The notes beneath the pieces are model-generated. The model was not told the DNA's origin, made no database searches, and saw only the letters and a list, made by a program, of their open reading frames with translations. Positions 1 through 8,197 of a stretch of 64,000 nucleotides of DNA are shown here, piece by piece (within the stretch, counting starts at the first letter, position 1; each line of letters begins with the position of its first letter). Position numbers and translations under genes: made by a program. This DNA comes from Clostridia bacterium (GTDB lineage Bacteria > Bacillota_A > Clostridia > Oscillospirales > Acutalibacteraceae), in assembly GCA_017456015.1 (NCBI GenBank), contig JAFTLL010000003.1:124001-188000 (forward strand), written 5' to 3'.

Positions 1-16
1 TTAACAATAACTCCAA

Positions 17-1342
17 TCATTCTGCCGCACCGCCGTTTCCAGAAGAATTTAAACCAATCTTTTTATATTCACCGTCAAATTGAGATAATCCGGCATTCAC
101 AAGTGCCATGGTTCGTTCATAAGATTTTTGTGCTGTTGCTGCCGTTTGTTGGCTGATGCCAAAGTCGGTTTGCCAATTTAATGCTTTATCCAGCGGCAGC
201 ATGTGGTAGTGCTTGGAAGAATCTGTATGCATATTTACCCAAATGGGCACGACATTGATTTTATCCAAAATGACGCTTCCATCCGGTTTTTTAACAAAGG
301 TCGTTTCAAAAATCATACCGTCTTCCGTATGGCCGGTTTTCATATTCATAAAGGAAATACGTTGGTTAGATACAGCATTGCCGAGTGAATAAAGACAAAC
401 GGTTTGTTTACCCGTAACTTCGGATTGCAGAATCTCAATAGGTTCTACAACATGCGGGTGTCCACCGACAATTACATCCACGCCTAAATCGGCAATGCGT
501 TTTGCCATGGTCTTTTGATAACTGCTTGGCTCCAATTTGTACTCATTGCCCCAATGAATATAGAGAATGATTGCCTCTGCCCCTTCTGATTTCATAGCCG
601 AAATATGGTCTGATAATTCAGAATAAAAGGCATCTAAATTGCTGTAATTAAAAGAATTGATTAGGTTTTCGGTATCGGAATGCATGGCAATTCCGTTTAA
701 GGTTTTTCTTCCGTTAGATTGTTGCGTTTCGTAGGTATAATTGACCATGCCGAACTTTATACCGTTAATATCCTTTACAAAATACGGTGAATCCGTTTCG
801 GTACGCGTTCCAATATGTTCAATTTGTTTTTGGTCAAGGACTTCCAATGTACGGAAAAAACCATCTTTACCGGTGTCGTATGAATGGTTGTTGGCGGTAA
901 GCAGCATATCTATGCCGCTCTGTTTTGCAGCTTCAACAATGGTATCTGGCGTGTTAAAGGTAGGATAGCCGCGGTAAGACTTGCTTTCTCCGCCGAGCGT
1001 AACCTCTAAATTGGCCACCATATAATCGTATTTTGTAAAGTAGGGTTGGACATAACGAAACATATCATTAAAATCATATCCGGAAGCCGCATATGCTTTA
1101 AGAATCGGATTATGAATTAAAATATCACCGGTGCAACCAAGCGTTACGGTTATCGGTTCTTTTTCCTTCGAAGTAACCGATTCTTGCGATGTGCCTGAGG
1201 AAGAAGCAACACCGGCGGAAGGAGTTTGATTCCATTTTTTATTAACAGCAAATACAGAAATGCCGATGACCAAAACCGCCAGTACAGCACAGAAAAGCTT
1301 GAATTCCGGTTTCAGCCGGCGTTTTTTTCTTTTGTTCGTCAT
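17..1342 (-). CDS. CapA family (PGA_cap) membrane-anchored metallophosphatase-like protein
   Basis: A 441-residue protein of the CapA/poly-gamma-glutamate capsule family, which has a calcineurin-like metallophosphoesterase fold. A basic N-terminus is followed by one hydrophobic segment (about residues 15-33), then a Ser/Thr-rich linker and the extracytoplasmic domain. Visible family motifs are GDILIHNP near residue 72, ANLEVT, NNHSYD and GGHPHVVEP, which supply the usual Asp, Asn and His metal ligands. The ATG has AGGTGA ahead of it. No capB/capC/capE neighbours are present, so a role in polyglutamate synthesis is not supported. A stand-alone envelope function is more likely (inference). The gene is complete, with its stop at the left edge of the window. 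Confidence 0.85.
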   Translation of the reverse strand: MTNKRKKRRLKPEFKLFCAVLAVLVIGISVFAVNKKWNQTPSAGVASSSGTSQESVTSKEKEPITVTLGCTGDILIHNPILKAYAASGYDFNDMFRYVQPYFTKYDYMVANLEVTLGGESKSYRGYPTFNTPDTIVEAAKQSGIDMLLTANNHSYDTGKDGFFRTLEVLDQKQIEHIGTRTETDSPYFVKDINGIKFGMVNYTYETQQSNGRKTLNGIAMHSDTENLINSFNYSNLDAFYSELSDHISAMKSEGAEAIILYIHWGNEYKLEPSSYQKTMAKRIADLGVDVIVGGHPHVVEPIEILQSEVTGKQTVCLYSLGNAVSNQRISFMNMKTGHTEDGMIFETTFVKKPDGSVILDKINVVPIWVNMHTDSSKHYHMLPLDKALNWQTDFGISQQTAATAQKSYERTMALVNAGLSQFDGEYKKIGLNSSGNGGAAE

Positions 1343-1385
1343 GGTTTCACCTATTCCATAATTTTATCATCAGAAATGCAAAAAT

Positions 1386-1414
1386 ATTATACAACACAAA
1401 TCATCAAAAGTAAA
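1386..1414 (-). promoter_or_regulatory. putative sigma-A promoter for the CapA-like gene
   Basis: Read on the minus strand, TTTACT (-35) and TATAAT (-10) are separated by 17 bp and lie about 45 bp upstream of the CapA start codon. Confidence 0.5.
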
Positions 1415-1571
1415 CACAAAATCCCTTAAAACCTTTTATTTTTTCTGTTCATAAAAATGATTTTTCACGCACAAAAAGGTCATTTTATGCCAATAATTAT
1501 AAAATTAGGTTTCCTTTTCTTAAATCCTTAAAAACTTAAAAAACTCGGCTGAAAAAAATAACAAATCGGTA

Positions 1572-1600
1572 TTGACAGTTTGCAAAATTAACCATATAAT
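1572..1600 (+). promoter_or_regulatory. sigma-A promoter of glnN
   Basis: TTGACA at 1572-1577 and TATAAT at 1595-1600 are both perfect consensus, with a 17-bp spacer. Transcription should start near 1607, immediately before the leader hairpin. Confidence 0.85.
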
Positions 1601-1610
1601 AACAGTAGCA

Positions 1611-1657
1611 GTGCTGTGGATGGTGGATTCAATACTCATCTGCGGTGCTTTTTGTTT
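1611..1657 (+). promoter_or_regulatory. leader hairpin plus T-run upstream of glnN (possible attenuator)
   Basis: GTGCTGTGGATG (1611-1622) can pair along its whole length with CATCTGCGGTGC (1637-1648), with several G-U pairs. TTTTTGTTT follows directly. This has the form of an intrinsic terminator placed between the glnN promoter and its ribosome site (GGAGG at 1665-1669). It suggests conditional termination or antitermination, but the stem is wobble-rich and function is inferred. Confidence 0.45.
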
Positions 1658-1676
1658 ATAACATGGAGGTAAAAAA

Positions 1677-3767
1677 ATGAGTACAGTAATTGAGCTTTTC
1701 GGTTGCAATGTCTTTGATGATGTATCTATGAAGGAACGTTTGCCGAAAGAAACCTACAAAGCACTCAAAAAAACCATTCATGACGGCAAACCGTTGGATT
1801 TGAGCGTTGCGAATACAGTTGCCAATGCCATGAAAGATTGGGCTCTGGAAAAGGGAGCAACCCACTATACGCATTGGTTTCAACCCATGACCGGTATCAC
1901 CGCCGAAAAGCATGACAGCTTTATTTCCCCTACTGAGGACGGCCGTATTATCATGGAGTTTTCGGGCAAAGAACTCATTAAAGGCGAACCGGATGCTTCC
2001 AGCTTTCCTTCGGGAGGCTTGCGCGCAACCTTTGAGGCCAGAGGTTATACCGCTTGGGACCCTACCTCCTACGCTTTTATTAAAGACGGAACTCTTTGTA
2101 TTCCGACCGCCTTTTGTTCTTACACCGGTGAAGTTTTAGACAAAAAAACGCCCTTGCTTCGTTCCATGGAGGCCATCAGCGAACAAGGCCTTCGAATTCT
2201 AAGACTGTTTGGAAATACATCAGCAAAGCGGATTATAACTACTGTTGGTCCAGAACAGGAGTATTTTTTAATTGATAAGGATTATTTTGATCAGCGCAAG
2301 GATTTAATTTACTGTGGCAGAACCTTGTTCGGCGCCCCGGCTCCGAAGGGACAAGAACTTGAAGACCATTATTTCGGCGCGATCAAGCCACGTATTGTTG
2401 AATATATGAAGGATCTGGATACAGAACTTTGGAAGCTCAGCATTTTGGCTAAAACAAAGCATAATGAAGCCGCACCGGCGCAGCATGAATTAGCGCCCAT
2501 CTATTCAACCACAAACATTGCAACCGATCACAATCAGTTGACAATGGAACTCATGAAAAAGGTTGCACAAAAACATAATTTGTCCTGTCTGTTGCATGAA
2601 AAACCGTTTGCCGGCGTTAACGGAAGCGGTAAACATAATAACTGGTCAATGTCAACCGATACCGGCGTAAATCTTTTAGATCCGGGAAAAACCCCTGCTG
2701 AAAATGCGCAGTTCCTGCTCTTTTTAGCTGCGGTGATCAAAGCGGTTGACGAATATCAAGATTTGCTTCGTGCTTCGGTTGCCTCTGCCGGCAATGACCA
2801 TCGTTTAGGAGCGAACGAAGCACCGCCTGCGATCGTTTCCATGTTTGTTGGTGACGATTTGAGCGCTATCCTGGATGCAATTGTAAGCGGAGAGCATTAT
2901 GCAAGTGCAAAGGCATCCAAAATGGAATTGGGCGTAGATGTTCTCCCCTCTTTCCCCAAAGATAACACCGACCGCAACCGGACTTCGCCTTTTGCTTTTA
3001 CCGGCAATAAATTTGAATTCCGTATGTTAGGCTCTACTGCTTCGGTCGCCGACCCGAATATTGTTCTTAATACAATTGTTGCCGAAGAGTTAAAACAGTT
3101 TGCAGACGCTTTGGAAGGCGCTGATAATTTTAACGAAGCAATCAATGCGCTTGTAAAGAGAACCATCTTGGAACACAAGAGAATCATCTTTAACGGCAAT
3201 GGATATTCAGACGAATGGGAAGCTGAGGCGGAAAAACGCGGTCTTCTGAATTTGAAATCCACAGTTGACGCCCTGCCGACCCTGGTGAATGAGAAGAACA
3301 TTAAGCTTTTCAAAGACCACAAAGTATATTCCGAATCCGAGCTGGTTTCCAAATATGAAATCCTGCTTGAAAATTACTCAAAAATCATCAATATTGAAGC
3401 CTTGACCATGATTGATATGGTCAACAAGGATTATTTGCCTGCAATTTCTGCCTACACATCCGATTTGGCAAATACGGTAATTGCTAAAAAGTCGGTAAGT
3501 GACAACATTTCCTGCGAAACCGAAACCGCTTTGATTTCTCGTCTTTCGGACTTATCTGCAAAAATTTATCACACGGTAAATCGTTTGGCAGAAAGTGAAA
3601 CGGCAGCCTCTGCAACAAAAGATGCTTATGCTCAGGCGCGTTTATATCGCGATGAGGTGTTTGCGCTTATGAACGAGCTTCGCAGCTATGTAGACACAGC
3701 TGAAACAATTACTGCGGAAGACTATTGGCCGGTGCCAAGTTATGGCGACTTGATTTTTAGAATTTAA
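1677..3767 (+). CDS. glnN: glutamine synthetase type III (GSIII)
   Basis: A 696-residue cytoplasmic enzyme that forms glutamine from glutamate, ammonia and ATP. Its length and motifs fit the GSIII family of about 700 residues, not GSI (about 450). Recognisable elements are the N-terminal GSIII-specific region, [19 protein letters not shown] near 110, [10 protein letters not shown] near 195, [13 protein letters not shown] near 320 (ATP/glutamate site) and FEFRMLGS near 450. GGAGG precedes the ATG with good spacing. It is monocistronic: upstream lies a strong promoter with a terminator-like leader hairpin, and downstream lies the separately promoted aromatic operon. Regulation by nitrogen status through the leader is an inference. 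Confidence 0.97.
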   Translation: MSTVIELFGCNVFDDVSMKERLPKETYKALKKTIHDGKPLDLSVANTVANAMKDWALEKGATHYTHWFQPMTGITAEKHDSFISPTEDGRIIMEFSGKELIKGEPDASSFPSGGLRATFEARGYTAWDPTSYAFIKDGTLCIPTAFCSYTGEVLDKKTPLLRSMEAISEQGLRILRLFGNTSAKRIITTVGPEQEYFLIDKDYFDQRKDLIYCGRTLFGAPAPKGQELEDHYFGAIKPRIVEYMKDLDTELWKLSILAKTKHNEAAPAQHELAPIYSTTNIATDHNQLTMELMKKVAQKHNLSCLLHEKPFAGVNGSGKHNNWSMSTDTGVNLLDPGKTPAENAQFLLFLAAVIKAVDEYQDLLRASVASAGNDHRLGANEAPPAIVSMFVGDDLSAILDAIVSGEHYASAKASKMELGVDVLPSFPKDNTDRNRTSPFAFTGNKFEFRMLGSTASVADPNIVLNTIVAEELKQFADALEGADNFNEAINALVKRTILEHKRIIFNGNGYSDEWEAEAEKRGLLNLKSTVDALPTLVNEKNIKLFKDHKVYSESELVSKYEILLENYSKIINIEALTMIDMVNKDYLPAISAYTSDLANTVIAKKSVSDNISCETETALISRLSDLSAKIYHTVNRLAESETAASATKDAYAQARLYRDEVFALMNELRSYVDTAETITAEDYWPVPSYGDLIFRI

Positions 3768-3793
3768 TTGTCTTTTATTTTGCTGTATATGTG

Positions 3794-3822
3794 TTGACAT
3801 TTTTCTTTAAATATGTTATATT
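3794..3822 (+). promoter_or_regulatory. sigma-A promoter of the aromatic amino-acid operon
   Basis: TTGACA at 3794-3799 and TATATT at 3817-3822 have a 17-bp spacer. The predicted transcript begins near 3829, about 10 nt before the ribosome site of the leader ORF. Confidence 0.8.
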
Positions 3823-3850
3823 TATTAAAATTTTTGTTCAGGTGTTATGT

Positions 3851-3940
3851 ATGAAAACATTACTTTTTGCAGCTGTATATTATTTTTACTTTTACTTTTG
3901 TTTTTCTGACAATTGTAAAAGCGTTTTTTGCTGCAAATAA
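3851..3940 (+). CDS. Tyr/Phe-rich leader peptide of the aro operon (29 codons)
   Basis: This is a short ORF too small for routine gene calling. ATG at 3851 is preceded by AGGTG (3840-3844) at 6-nt spacing and ends with TAA at 3938-3940. Codons 10-18 read YYFYFYFCF, so eight of nine are aromatic. In total the peptide has six Phe, four Tyr and no Trp. Phe and Tyr are the end products of the pheA and tyrA branches encoded downstream. The position (just after the promoter, just before an intrinsic terminator) and composition match amino-acid biosynthesis leader peptides such as that of enteric pheA. Codons 23-29 overlap the RNA segment that can form the antiterminator. An ATG at 3847 in another frame is worse placed relative to AGGTG. 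Confidence 0.85.
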   Translation: MKTLLFAAVYYFYFYFCFSDNCKSVFCCK

Positions 3941-4013
3941 TTATCGTGCGACCACACCTTAATTAGTGATTCTGAACAGAGTCCGCAGTAAAAAACTGCG
4001 GACTTTTATTTTT
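3866..4013 (+). promoter_or_regulatory. transcription attenuator of the aro operon (1:2, 2:3 and 3:4 hairpins)
   Basis: Segment 1 is TTTGCAGC (3866-3873), within leader codons 6-8, and pairs perfectly with GCTGCAAA (3930-3937). Segment 2 is TTTTTTGCTGC (3924-3934) and pairs over 11 positions (one G-U) with segment 3, GCAGTAAAAAA (3985-3995). Segment 3 overlaps the 5' arm and loop of the terminator: GTCCGCAG (3981-3988), CTGCGGAC (3996-4003), then TTTTATTTTT (4004-4013). A ribosome stalled at the Tyr/Phe codons (3878-3904) would cover segment 1, freeing segment 2 to form the antiterminator. A ribosome reaching the stop codon would cover segment 2, so the terminator forms. The pairings are visible in the sequence; the mechanism is inferred from known attenuators. 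Confidence 0.82.
3981..4013 (+). terminator. intrinsic terminator (attenuator hairpin) before aroF
   Basis: A perfect 8-bp stem GTCCGCAG/CTGCGGAC with a 7-nt loop is followed by TTTTATTTTT. It ends one base before the aroF GGAGG, so it lies in the 5' leader and cannot serve the upstream glnN alone. Confidence 0.9.
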
Positions 4014-4025
4014 GGAGGTAAATTT

Positions 4026-5027
4026 ATGATAGCAGTAATTAAATCCGATGTGCCGGAAAATCAAGTCGAAAACCTAATTCAATGGTTAGAAGCGCAAAAT
4101 TTGATTGTTCACGTTTCTAAGGGTGAATATAATACCGTTCTTGGATTGGTTGGCGATACCACAAAGGTAGATATGGAACTCTTACAAAATTTAGAGATTG
4201 TAGAAAATGTAACAAGAATTACCGAACCGTTCAAAAGTGCCAACCGTAAATTTCATCCGGATGATACCATCGTTGACATCAGCGGCGTGAAAATCGGCGG
4301 TGGAAATTTCGCCTTGATTGCCGGACCGTGTTCAGTTGAATCCGAAACACAAATTACCGAGGTGGCACACAAGGTAAAGGCCTCCGGTGCGAATTTGTTG
4401 CGCGGTGGTGCTTTTAAGCCGAGAACATCGCCTTATGATTTTCAAGGCTTGCAGGCAGACGGTCTCGAACTGTTGAAAATTGCCAAGCAAGAAACCGGTA
4501 TGCCGATTGTCACCGAAATTATGAATGCCAATCACATTCCCCTCTTTGCAGATGTTGATTTAATTCAAGTTGGTGCGCGCAATATGCAGAATTTTGATTT
4601 GCTAAAAGAGCTGGGAAAGACGAAAAAGCCAATTTTGCTTAAACGCGGACTTGCCAATACAATGAAAGAATTGTTAATGAGTGCGGAATATATCATGGCC
4701 GGCGGAAATGAAAATATTATTTTGTGTGAGCGTGGTATACGGACATTTGAAACCTACACGCGAAACACGCTGGACCTCGCGGCTGTGCCTATGTTGAAAG
4801 AGCTTTCGCACTTGCCGGTCGTTGTAGACCCCAGTCACGCAAGCGGCATTAATCGTTTGGTAAAGCCGATGGCAATGGCCGCCGCAGCCGCCGGAGTAGA
4901 TGGTTTAATGATTGAAGTGCATAACAATCCGCGCAAAGCTTTGTGTGACGGCGCACAGTCGCTCACGCCGGAGCAGTTTGATGATGTGGCCGTTCAGGTT
5001 CGCAGGATTTTGGAGGTTGTTCGTTAA
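4026..5027 (+). CDS. aroF: 3-deoxy-7-phosphoheptulonate (DAHP) synthase with N-terminal regulatory domain
   Basis: A 333-residue enzyme for the first shikimate step (phosphoenolpyruvate plus erythrose 4-phosphate). Residues 1 to about 70 form a ferredoxin-like domain as in Thermotoga-type (class I-beta) DAHP synthases, where it mediates feedback inhibition. The catalytic barrel follows, with IAGPCSVES, GGAFKPRTSPYDFQG, ILLKRG and VVDPSHASG. The start chosen is ATG 4026, with GGAGG at 4014-4018. The longer in-frame reading from 3966 would run through the attenuator hairpin and lacks support. It is the first structural gene of the aro operon and its stop overlaps the tyrA start by one base (TAATG). 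Confidence 0.95.
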   Translation: MIAVIKSDVPENQVENLIQWLEAQNLIVHVSKGEYNTVLGLVGDTTKVDMELLQNLEIVENVTRITEPFKSANRKFHPDDTIVDISGVKIGGGNFALIAGPCSVESETQITEVAHKVKASGANLLRGGAFKPRTSPYDFQGLQADGLELLKIAKQETGMPIVTEIMNANHIPLFADVDLIQVGARNMQNFDLLKELGKTKKPILLKRGLANTMKELLMSAEYIMAGGNENIILCERGIRTFETYTRNTLDLAAVPMLKELSHLPVVVDPSHASGINRLVKPMAMAAAAAGVDGLMIEVHNNPRKALCDGAQSLTPEQFDDVAVQVRRILEVVR

Positions 5028-5860
5028 TGCAGATTGGCATCGTCGGTCTCGGACTGATTGGTGGTTCGTTAGCCAAAGCGTTTAAAGCAAACACAAAACA
5101 TACAATCTACGGGTTCGACTGTAATGCCGCAACGTTGCAATATGCGCTGCTGACCGATACAGTTGACGGAGAATTAACCGATGAGACCCTTTCCGGCTGT
5201 GATTATCTTTTTCTGGCCGTATATCCGGGTGCAACCGTCGAATATTTGACCGACAACGGACCGAAGATTAAGAAAAACTGTGTCGTTGTTGACTGCGGCG
5301 GCATTAAACGTGCCATCTGTACCGCCTGCAATCCATTGGCAGAAAAGCATGGGTTTGTCTTTATCGGCGGCCACCCCATGGCCGGACTGCACCGTTCCGG
5401 GTTAAAATATGCCTCTGCCGATTTGTACAAAGATGCCTCAATGATTTTGACGCCGCAAAACACACAGGATATTTTGCTTTTAGAACGGGTCACCGCGTTG
5501 ATAAAATCCATAGGCTTTTCTTCTGTTACTGTGACAACGCCGGAAGAACATGATAAAATTATCGCTTTTACCTCTCAGTTGGCGCATGTTGTTTCCAACG
5601 CTTATGTCAAAAGTCCGCAAGCACAGATTCATCGTGGATTTTCCGCCGGAAGCTATAAGGATTTAACACGTGTTGCTCGGTTGAATGAAGTTATGTGGGC
5701 CGAATTGTTTATGGAAAACCGTGACAATTTATTATTTGAAATTGATACAATTGTAGAATCCCTGCAAGCGTATAGAGAAGCTTTACAGCAAAAAGATATA
5801 AAAATGCTGCAAACTTTGCTGAAAGACGGCAGCGACCGCAAAGAAAGGATTGATTCGTAG
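5027..5860 (+). CDS. tyrA: prephenate dehydrogenase
   Basis: A 277-residue NAD(P)-dependent enzyme converting prephenate to 4-hydroxyphenylpyruvate for tyrosine. The N-terminal Rossmann fold begins with GIVGLGLIGGSLAKAF. The family GGHPMAGLHRSG segment lies near residue 115 and the helical dimerisation half follows, with AFTSQLAHVVSNAY. No ACT domain is visible at the C-terminus, so feedback control of this step is not evident in the protein itself. It is translationally coupled to aroF by a one-base stop/start overlap and runs into aroB. Confidence 0.93.
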   Translation: MQIGIVGLGLIGGSLAKAFKANTKHTIYGFDCNAATLQYALLTDTVDGELTDETLSGCDYLFLAVYPGATVEYLTDNGPKIKKNCVVVDCGGIKRAICTACNPLAEKHGFVFIGGHPMAGLHRSGLKYASADLYKDASMILTPQNTQDILLLERVTALIKSIGFSSVTVTTPEEHDKIIAFTSQLAHVVSNAYVKSPQAQIHRGFSAGSYKDLTRVARLNEVMWAELFMENRDNLLFEIDTIVESLQAYREALQQKDIKMLQTLLKDGSDRKERIDS

Positions 5861-5861
5861 A

Positions 5862-6914
5862 ATGGAATGTGTTACGGTCAACGCCTCAAAGCGTTACCAA
5901 ATTCATATTGAATCGGGGCTTATTTCACGCTGTGGTTCGCTGTGTTCAACCGTTGTGTCGGGCAAAAAGCTCCTTTTACTGACCGACCATCATGTGGAAC
6001 CTCTATATGCTTCGACTGTAAAAAAATCTTTGGAGTCAAGTGGATTTACAGTTTACACCTTTACCGTTCCCGCCGGAGAAAATTCCAAAAGCACGCGGTA
6101 TTTATTGGAAATCGTTTCTCTTCTTGCTGAAAACCATTTCACGCGAGCGGATGCACTTGTTGCATTGGGCGGCGGTGTCGTCGGCGATTTGGGTGGTTTT
6201 TGTGCGGCAACCTATCTACGTGGCATTAGTTTTATACAAATCCCGACCACTTTGCTTGCTTGTGTTGATTCATCTGTCGGCGGTAAAACGGCGGTAAATC
6301 TTCCCGAAGGGAAAAACCTGTTCGGTGCCTTTTACCAGCCCGATTTGGTCATTTGTGACCCGGACACGTTGCAAACCCTCTCCCCTGCCATTTATGCAGA
6401 TGGAATGGCCGAGGTTATTAAATACGGAATGATTTGGGATGCTTCGCTTTTTTCTGCTCTCGAAGAAGGAACAATCCGCAATGCTGAAATTATTCGGCGT
6501 TGTGTTACCATAAAAAGTGAAATTGTCGGCAAAGATGAAACCGATAAAGGATTACGTCAAATTTTAAATTTTGGGCATACAATAGGTCATGCCATTGAGA
6601 AATGCAGTAATTTCTCAATATCGCACGGTAGCGCAGTTGCGATCGGCATGGCGACACTCACGCGTGCCTTGGTTTCTATCGAAGGCTTAAACCCGCAAAT
6701 ATATGAGCGCTTGCTCCATACTTTACGAATTGCCGGTTTGCCTATATTTTGTGATTTTGACGCAGAGGCGCTTTATGCAGCCGCTTTGTCTGATAAAAAA
6801 CGCAAGGCAGATGCACTTGATGTAATTCTTGTACCCGATATTGGAAAATATGAAATTCGTAAAATTCCGATTTCTAAATTTAAAACTTACATAGAGGCAG
6901 GTTTAGCGGAATGA
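5862..6914 (+). CDS. aroB: 3-dehydroquinate synthase
   Basis: A 350-residue NAD- and metal-dependent enzyme cyclising DAHP to 3-dehydroquinate. Visible motifs are the NAD-binding ALGGGVVGDLGGFCAATYLRG, the IQIPTTLLACVDSSVGGKTAVN block, and metal ligands in EVIKYG and LNFGHTIGHAIE. The start chosen is ATG 5862, just after the tyrA stop. A TTG at 5850 in the same frame sits directly on the AAAGG ribosome site and is less likely. The stop overlaps the aroA start (ATGA). Confidence 0.95.
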   Translation: MECVTVNASKRYQIHIESGLISRCGSLCSTVVSGKKLLLLTDHHVEPLYASTVKKSLESSGFTVYTFTVPAGENSKSTRYLLEIVSLLAENHFTRADALVALGGGVVGDLGGFCAATYLRGISFIQIPTTLLACVDSSVGGKTAVNLPEGKNLFGAFYQPDLVICDPDTLQTLSPAIYADGMAEVIKYGMIWDASLFSALEEGTIRNAEIIRRCVTIKSEIVGKDETDKGLRQILNFGHTIGHAIEKCSNFSISHGSAVAIGMATLTRALVSIEGLNPQIYERLLHTLRIAGLPIFCDFDAEALYAAALSDKKRKADALDVILVPDIGKYEIRKIPISKFKTYIEAGLAE

Positions 6915-8197
6915 ATATTACCGTAACCGGAAAATCCTTATCCGGAGAAGCGGCCGTAATCGCTTCAAAATCTGATTTGCACCGCCTGCTGATTTGCGCC
7001 GCATTGAGCAAGTCACCAACCGTAATCTACGGCGCATCTTTATCGCAAGACATTACTGCCACAATCGATTGTCTGCGAACTTTTGCAGCAGACATACAAA
7101 TTGAAACGAACCGCATGATTATACACCCATATGCGCAGTATAAACGCAATCCACTTTTGGATTGCAATGAGAGTGGTTCAACCTTACGATTTCTTCTGCC
7201 GGTTATAGCCGCACTGGGCATTGGCGGCAGATTTACCGGTCGCGGACGATTAGCAGAGCGTCCGCTTTCCCCTTTATATGAATTATTGCAGGAGAATGGT
7301 TGTTACTTGTCACCGCAAGGAAAATTTCCTTTAAGCGTAGATGGTTGCTTGAACCATACATCATTTGCAATTGATGGCGGTGTGAGTTCCCAATTTATCA
7401 GTGGTCTGCTGTTTGCTGCACCGTTTTTAAACCAGGACAGCGAAATAAAAGTGACCGGCACAGTGGAATCCTATCCTTATATACAAATGACCTGTGCGGC
7501 AATGCAAAAATTTGGAATTCAAACCGGTTTTGAAACACCTTGTACATTTCGTATTTCGGGCAACAGCGCCTATCTATCCCCTGCAACGGTCACGGCGGAA
7601 GGCGATTGGTCAAATGCAGCTTTTTGGTTGGTTGCAGCTGTAATATCCAAGAGTTATGGCTTTACTTTGACCAATTTGAATCTCGCTTCTCTTCAAGGTG
7701 ATATGCAAATATTGAACCTTTTGCGCGAGGCCGGTGTTACCTTGAATGCTGCTGACGGAGCGGTAAAAATTACCGATGCGGCATATCTTCGTCCATTGCA
7801 AATCAATGCCGCGCAAATCCCTGATTTGGTACCGATTCTGGCGGTATTTTCTTGTGCGATTCAAGGGCAGACGGTAATTCGCCATGCGCAACGCTTATTG
7901 TACAAAGAAAGCAATCGCCTGCAAACGGTTTTTGAAATGATTACTGCCTTGGGAGGCAAAATCCGCATGACCGATGACGGCTTGATTATTGACGGAACCG
8001 GAAGGCTGCATGGCGGCACAGTGAATTCTTATAATGACCACCGTATTGCCATGTCGGCTGCCGTTGCCTCTTTTATTTGCGAGGAGCCAGTCACCATTAT
8101 TGATGCGCAAGCTGTAAAAAAATCCTATCCTGATTTTTATAAAGAATTTGAATCGAAGGGAATGATTGTATGTCCTCCGCTTTCGGAACAAAATTGA
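6911..8197 (+). CDS. aroA: 5-enolpyruvylshikimate-3-phosphate synthase
   Basis: A 428-residue enzyme adding enolpyruvate from PEP to shikimate 3-phosphate (EPSPS). It has the two inverse alpha/beta domains. The N-terminal ASKSDLHRLLICAAL replaces the usual SKS(x)xxR segment, CNESGSTLRFLLP is the LDxGNxGTxxR-like block, GRGRLAERPLSPLYELL follows, and SYNDHRIAMSAAVAS lies near the C-terminus. The protein overlaps aroB by 4 bp and the next gene, aroC, by 28 bp. I did not attempt to assign glyphosate class. Confidence 0.95.
   Translation: MNITVTGKSLSGEAAVIASKSDLHRLLICAALSKSPTVIYGASLSQDITATIDCLRTFAADIQIETNRMIIHPYAQYKRNPLLDCNESGSTLRFLLPVIAALGIGGRFTGRGRLAERPLSPLYELLQENGCYLSPQGKFPLSVDGCLNHTSFAIDGGVSSQFISGLLFAAPFLNQDSEIKVTGTVESYPYIQMTCAAMQKFGIQTGFETPCTFRISGNSAYLSPATVTAEGDWSNAAFWLVAAVISKSYGFTLTNLNLASLQGDMQILNLLREAGVTLNAADGAVKITDAAYLRPLQINAAQIPDLVPILAVFSCAIQGQTVIRHAQRLLYKESNRLQTVFEMITALGGKIRMTDDGLIIDGTGRLHGGTVNSYNDHRIAMSAAVASFICEEPVTIIDAQAVKKSYPDFYKEFESKGMIVCPPLSEQN

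Larger units (their letters stand above)
1343..1676. other. 334-bp intergenic region between the divergent CapA-like gene and glnN
   Basis: It holds the two divergent promoters and the glnN leader hairpin, listed separately. The AT-rich middle (about 1415-1571) shows no ORF, RNA gene or repeat that I can support. Confidence 0.6.

Noticed and set aside
1656..3352. Several minus-strand open frames opposite glnN
   Set aside because: They lack ribosome sites and lie entirely within a well-supported gene on the other strand.
3768..3793. Dedicated terminator for glnN
   Set aside because: No stem followed by a T-run is present before the aro promoter. The leader terminator at 3981-4013 may catch read-through from glnN.
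3847..3909. Alternative leader ORF from ATG 3847, Leu-rich in another frame
   Set aside because: Only two bases separate it from AGGTG, and Leu has no relation to the operon. ATG 3851 is correctly spaced and encodes the Tyr/Phe run.
3829..4013. T-box riboswitch before aroF
   Set aside because: No T-box sequence or specifier-loop architecture is visible and the leader is short. The leader-peptide model explains the hairpins better.
3966..4025. In-frame upstream extension of aroF by 20 codons
   Set aside because: It would be translated through the attenuator terminator and has no ribosome site. ATG 4026 has GGAGG at good spacing and gives the family N-terminus.
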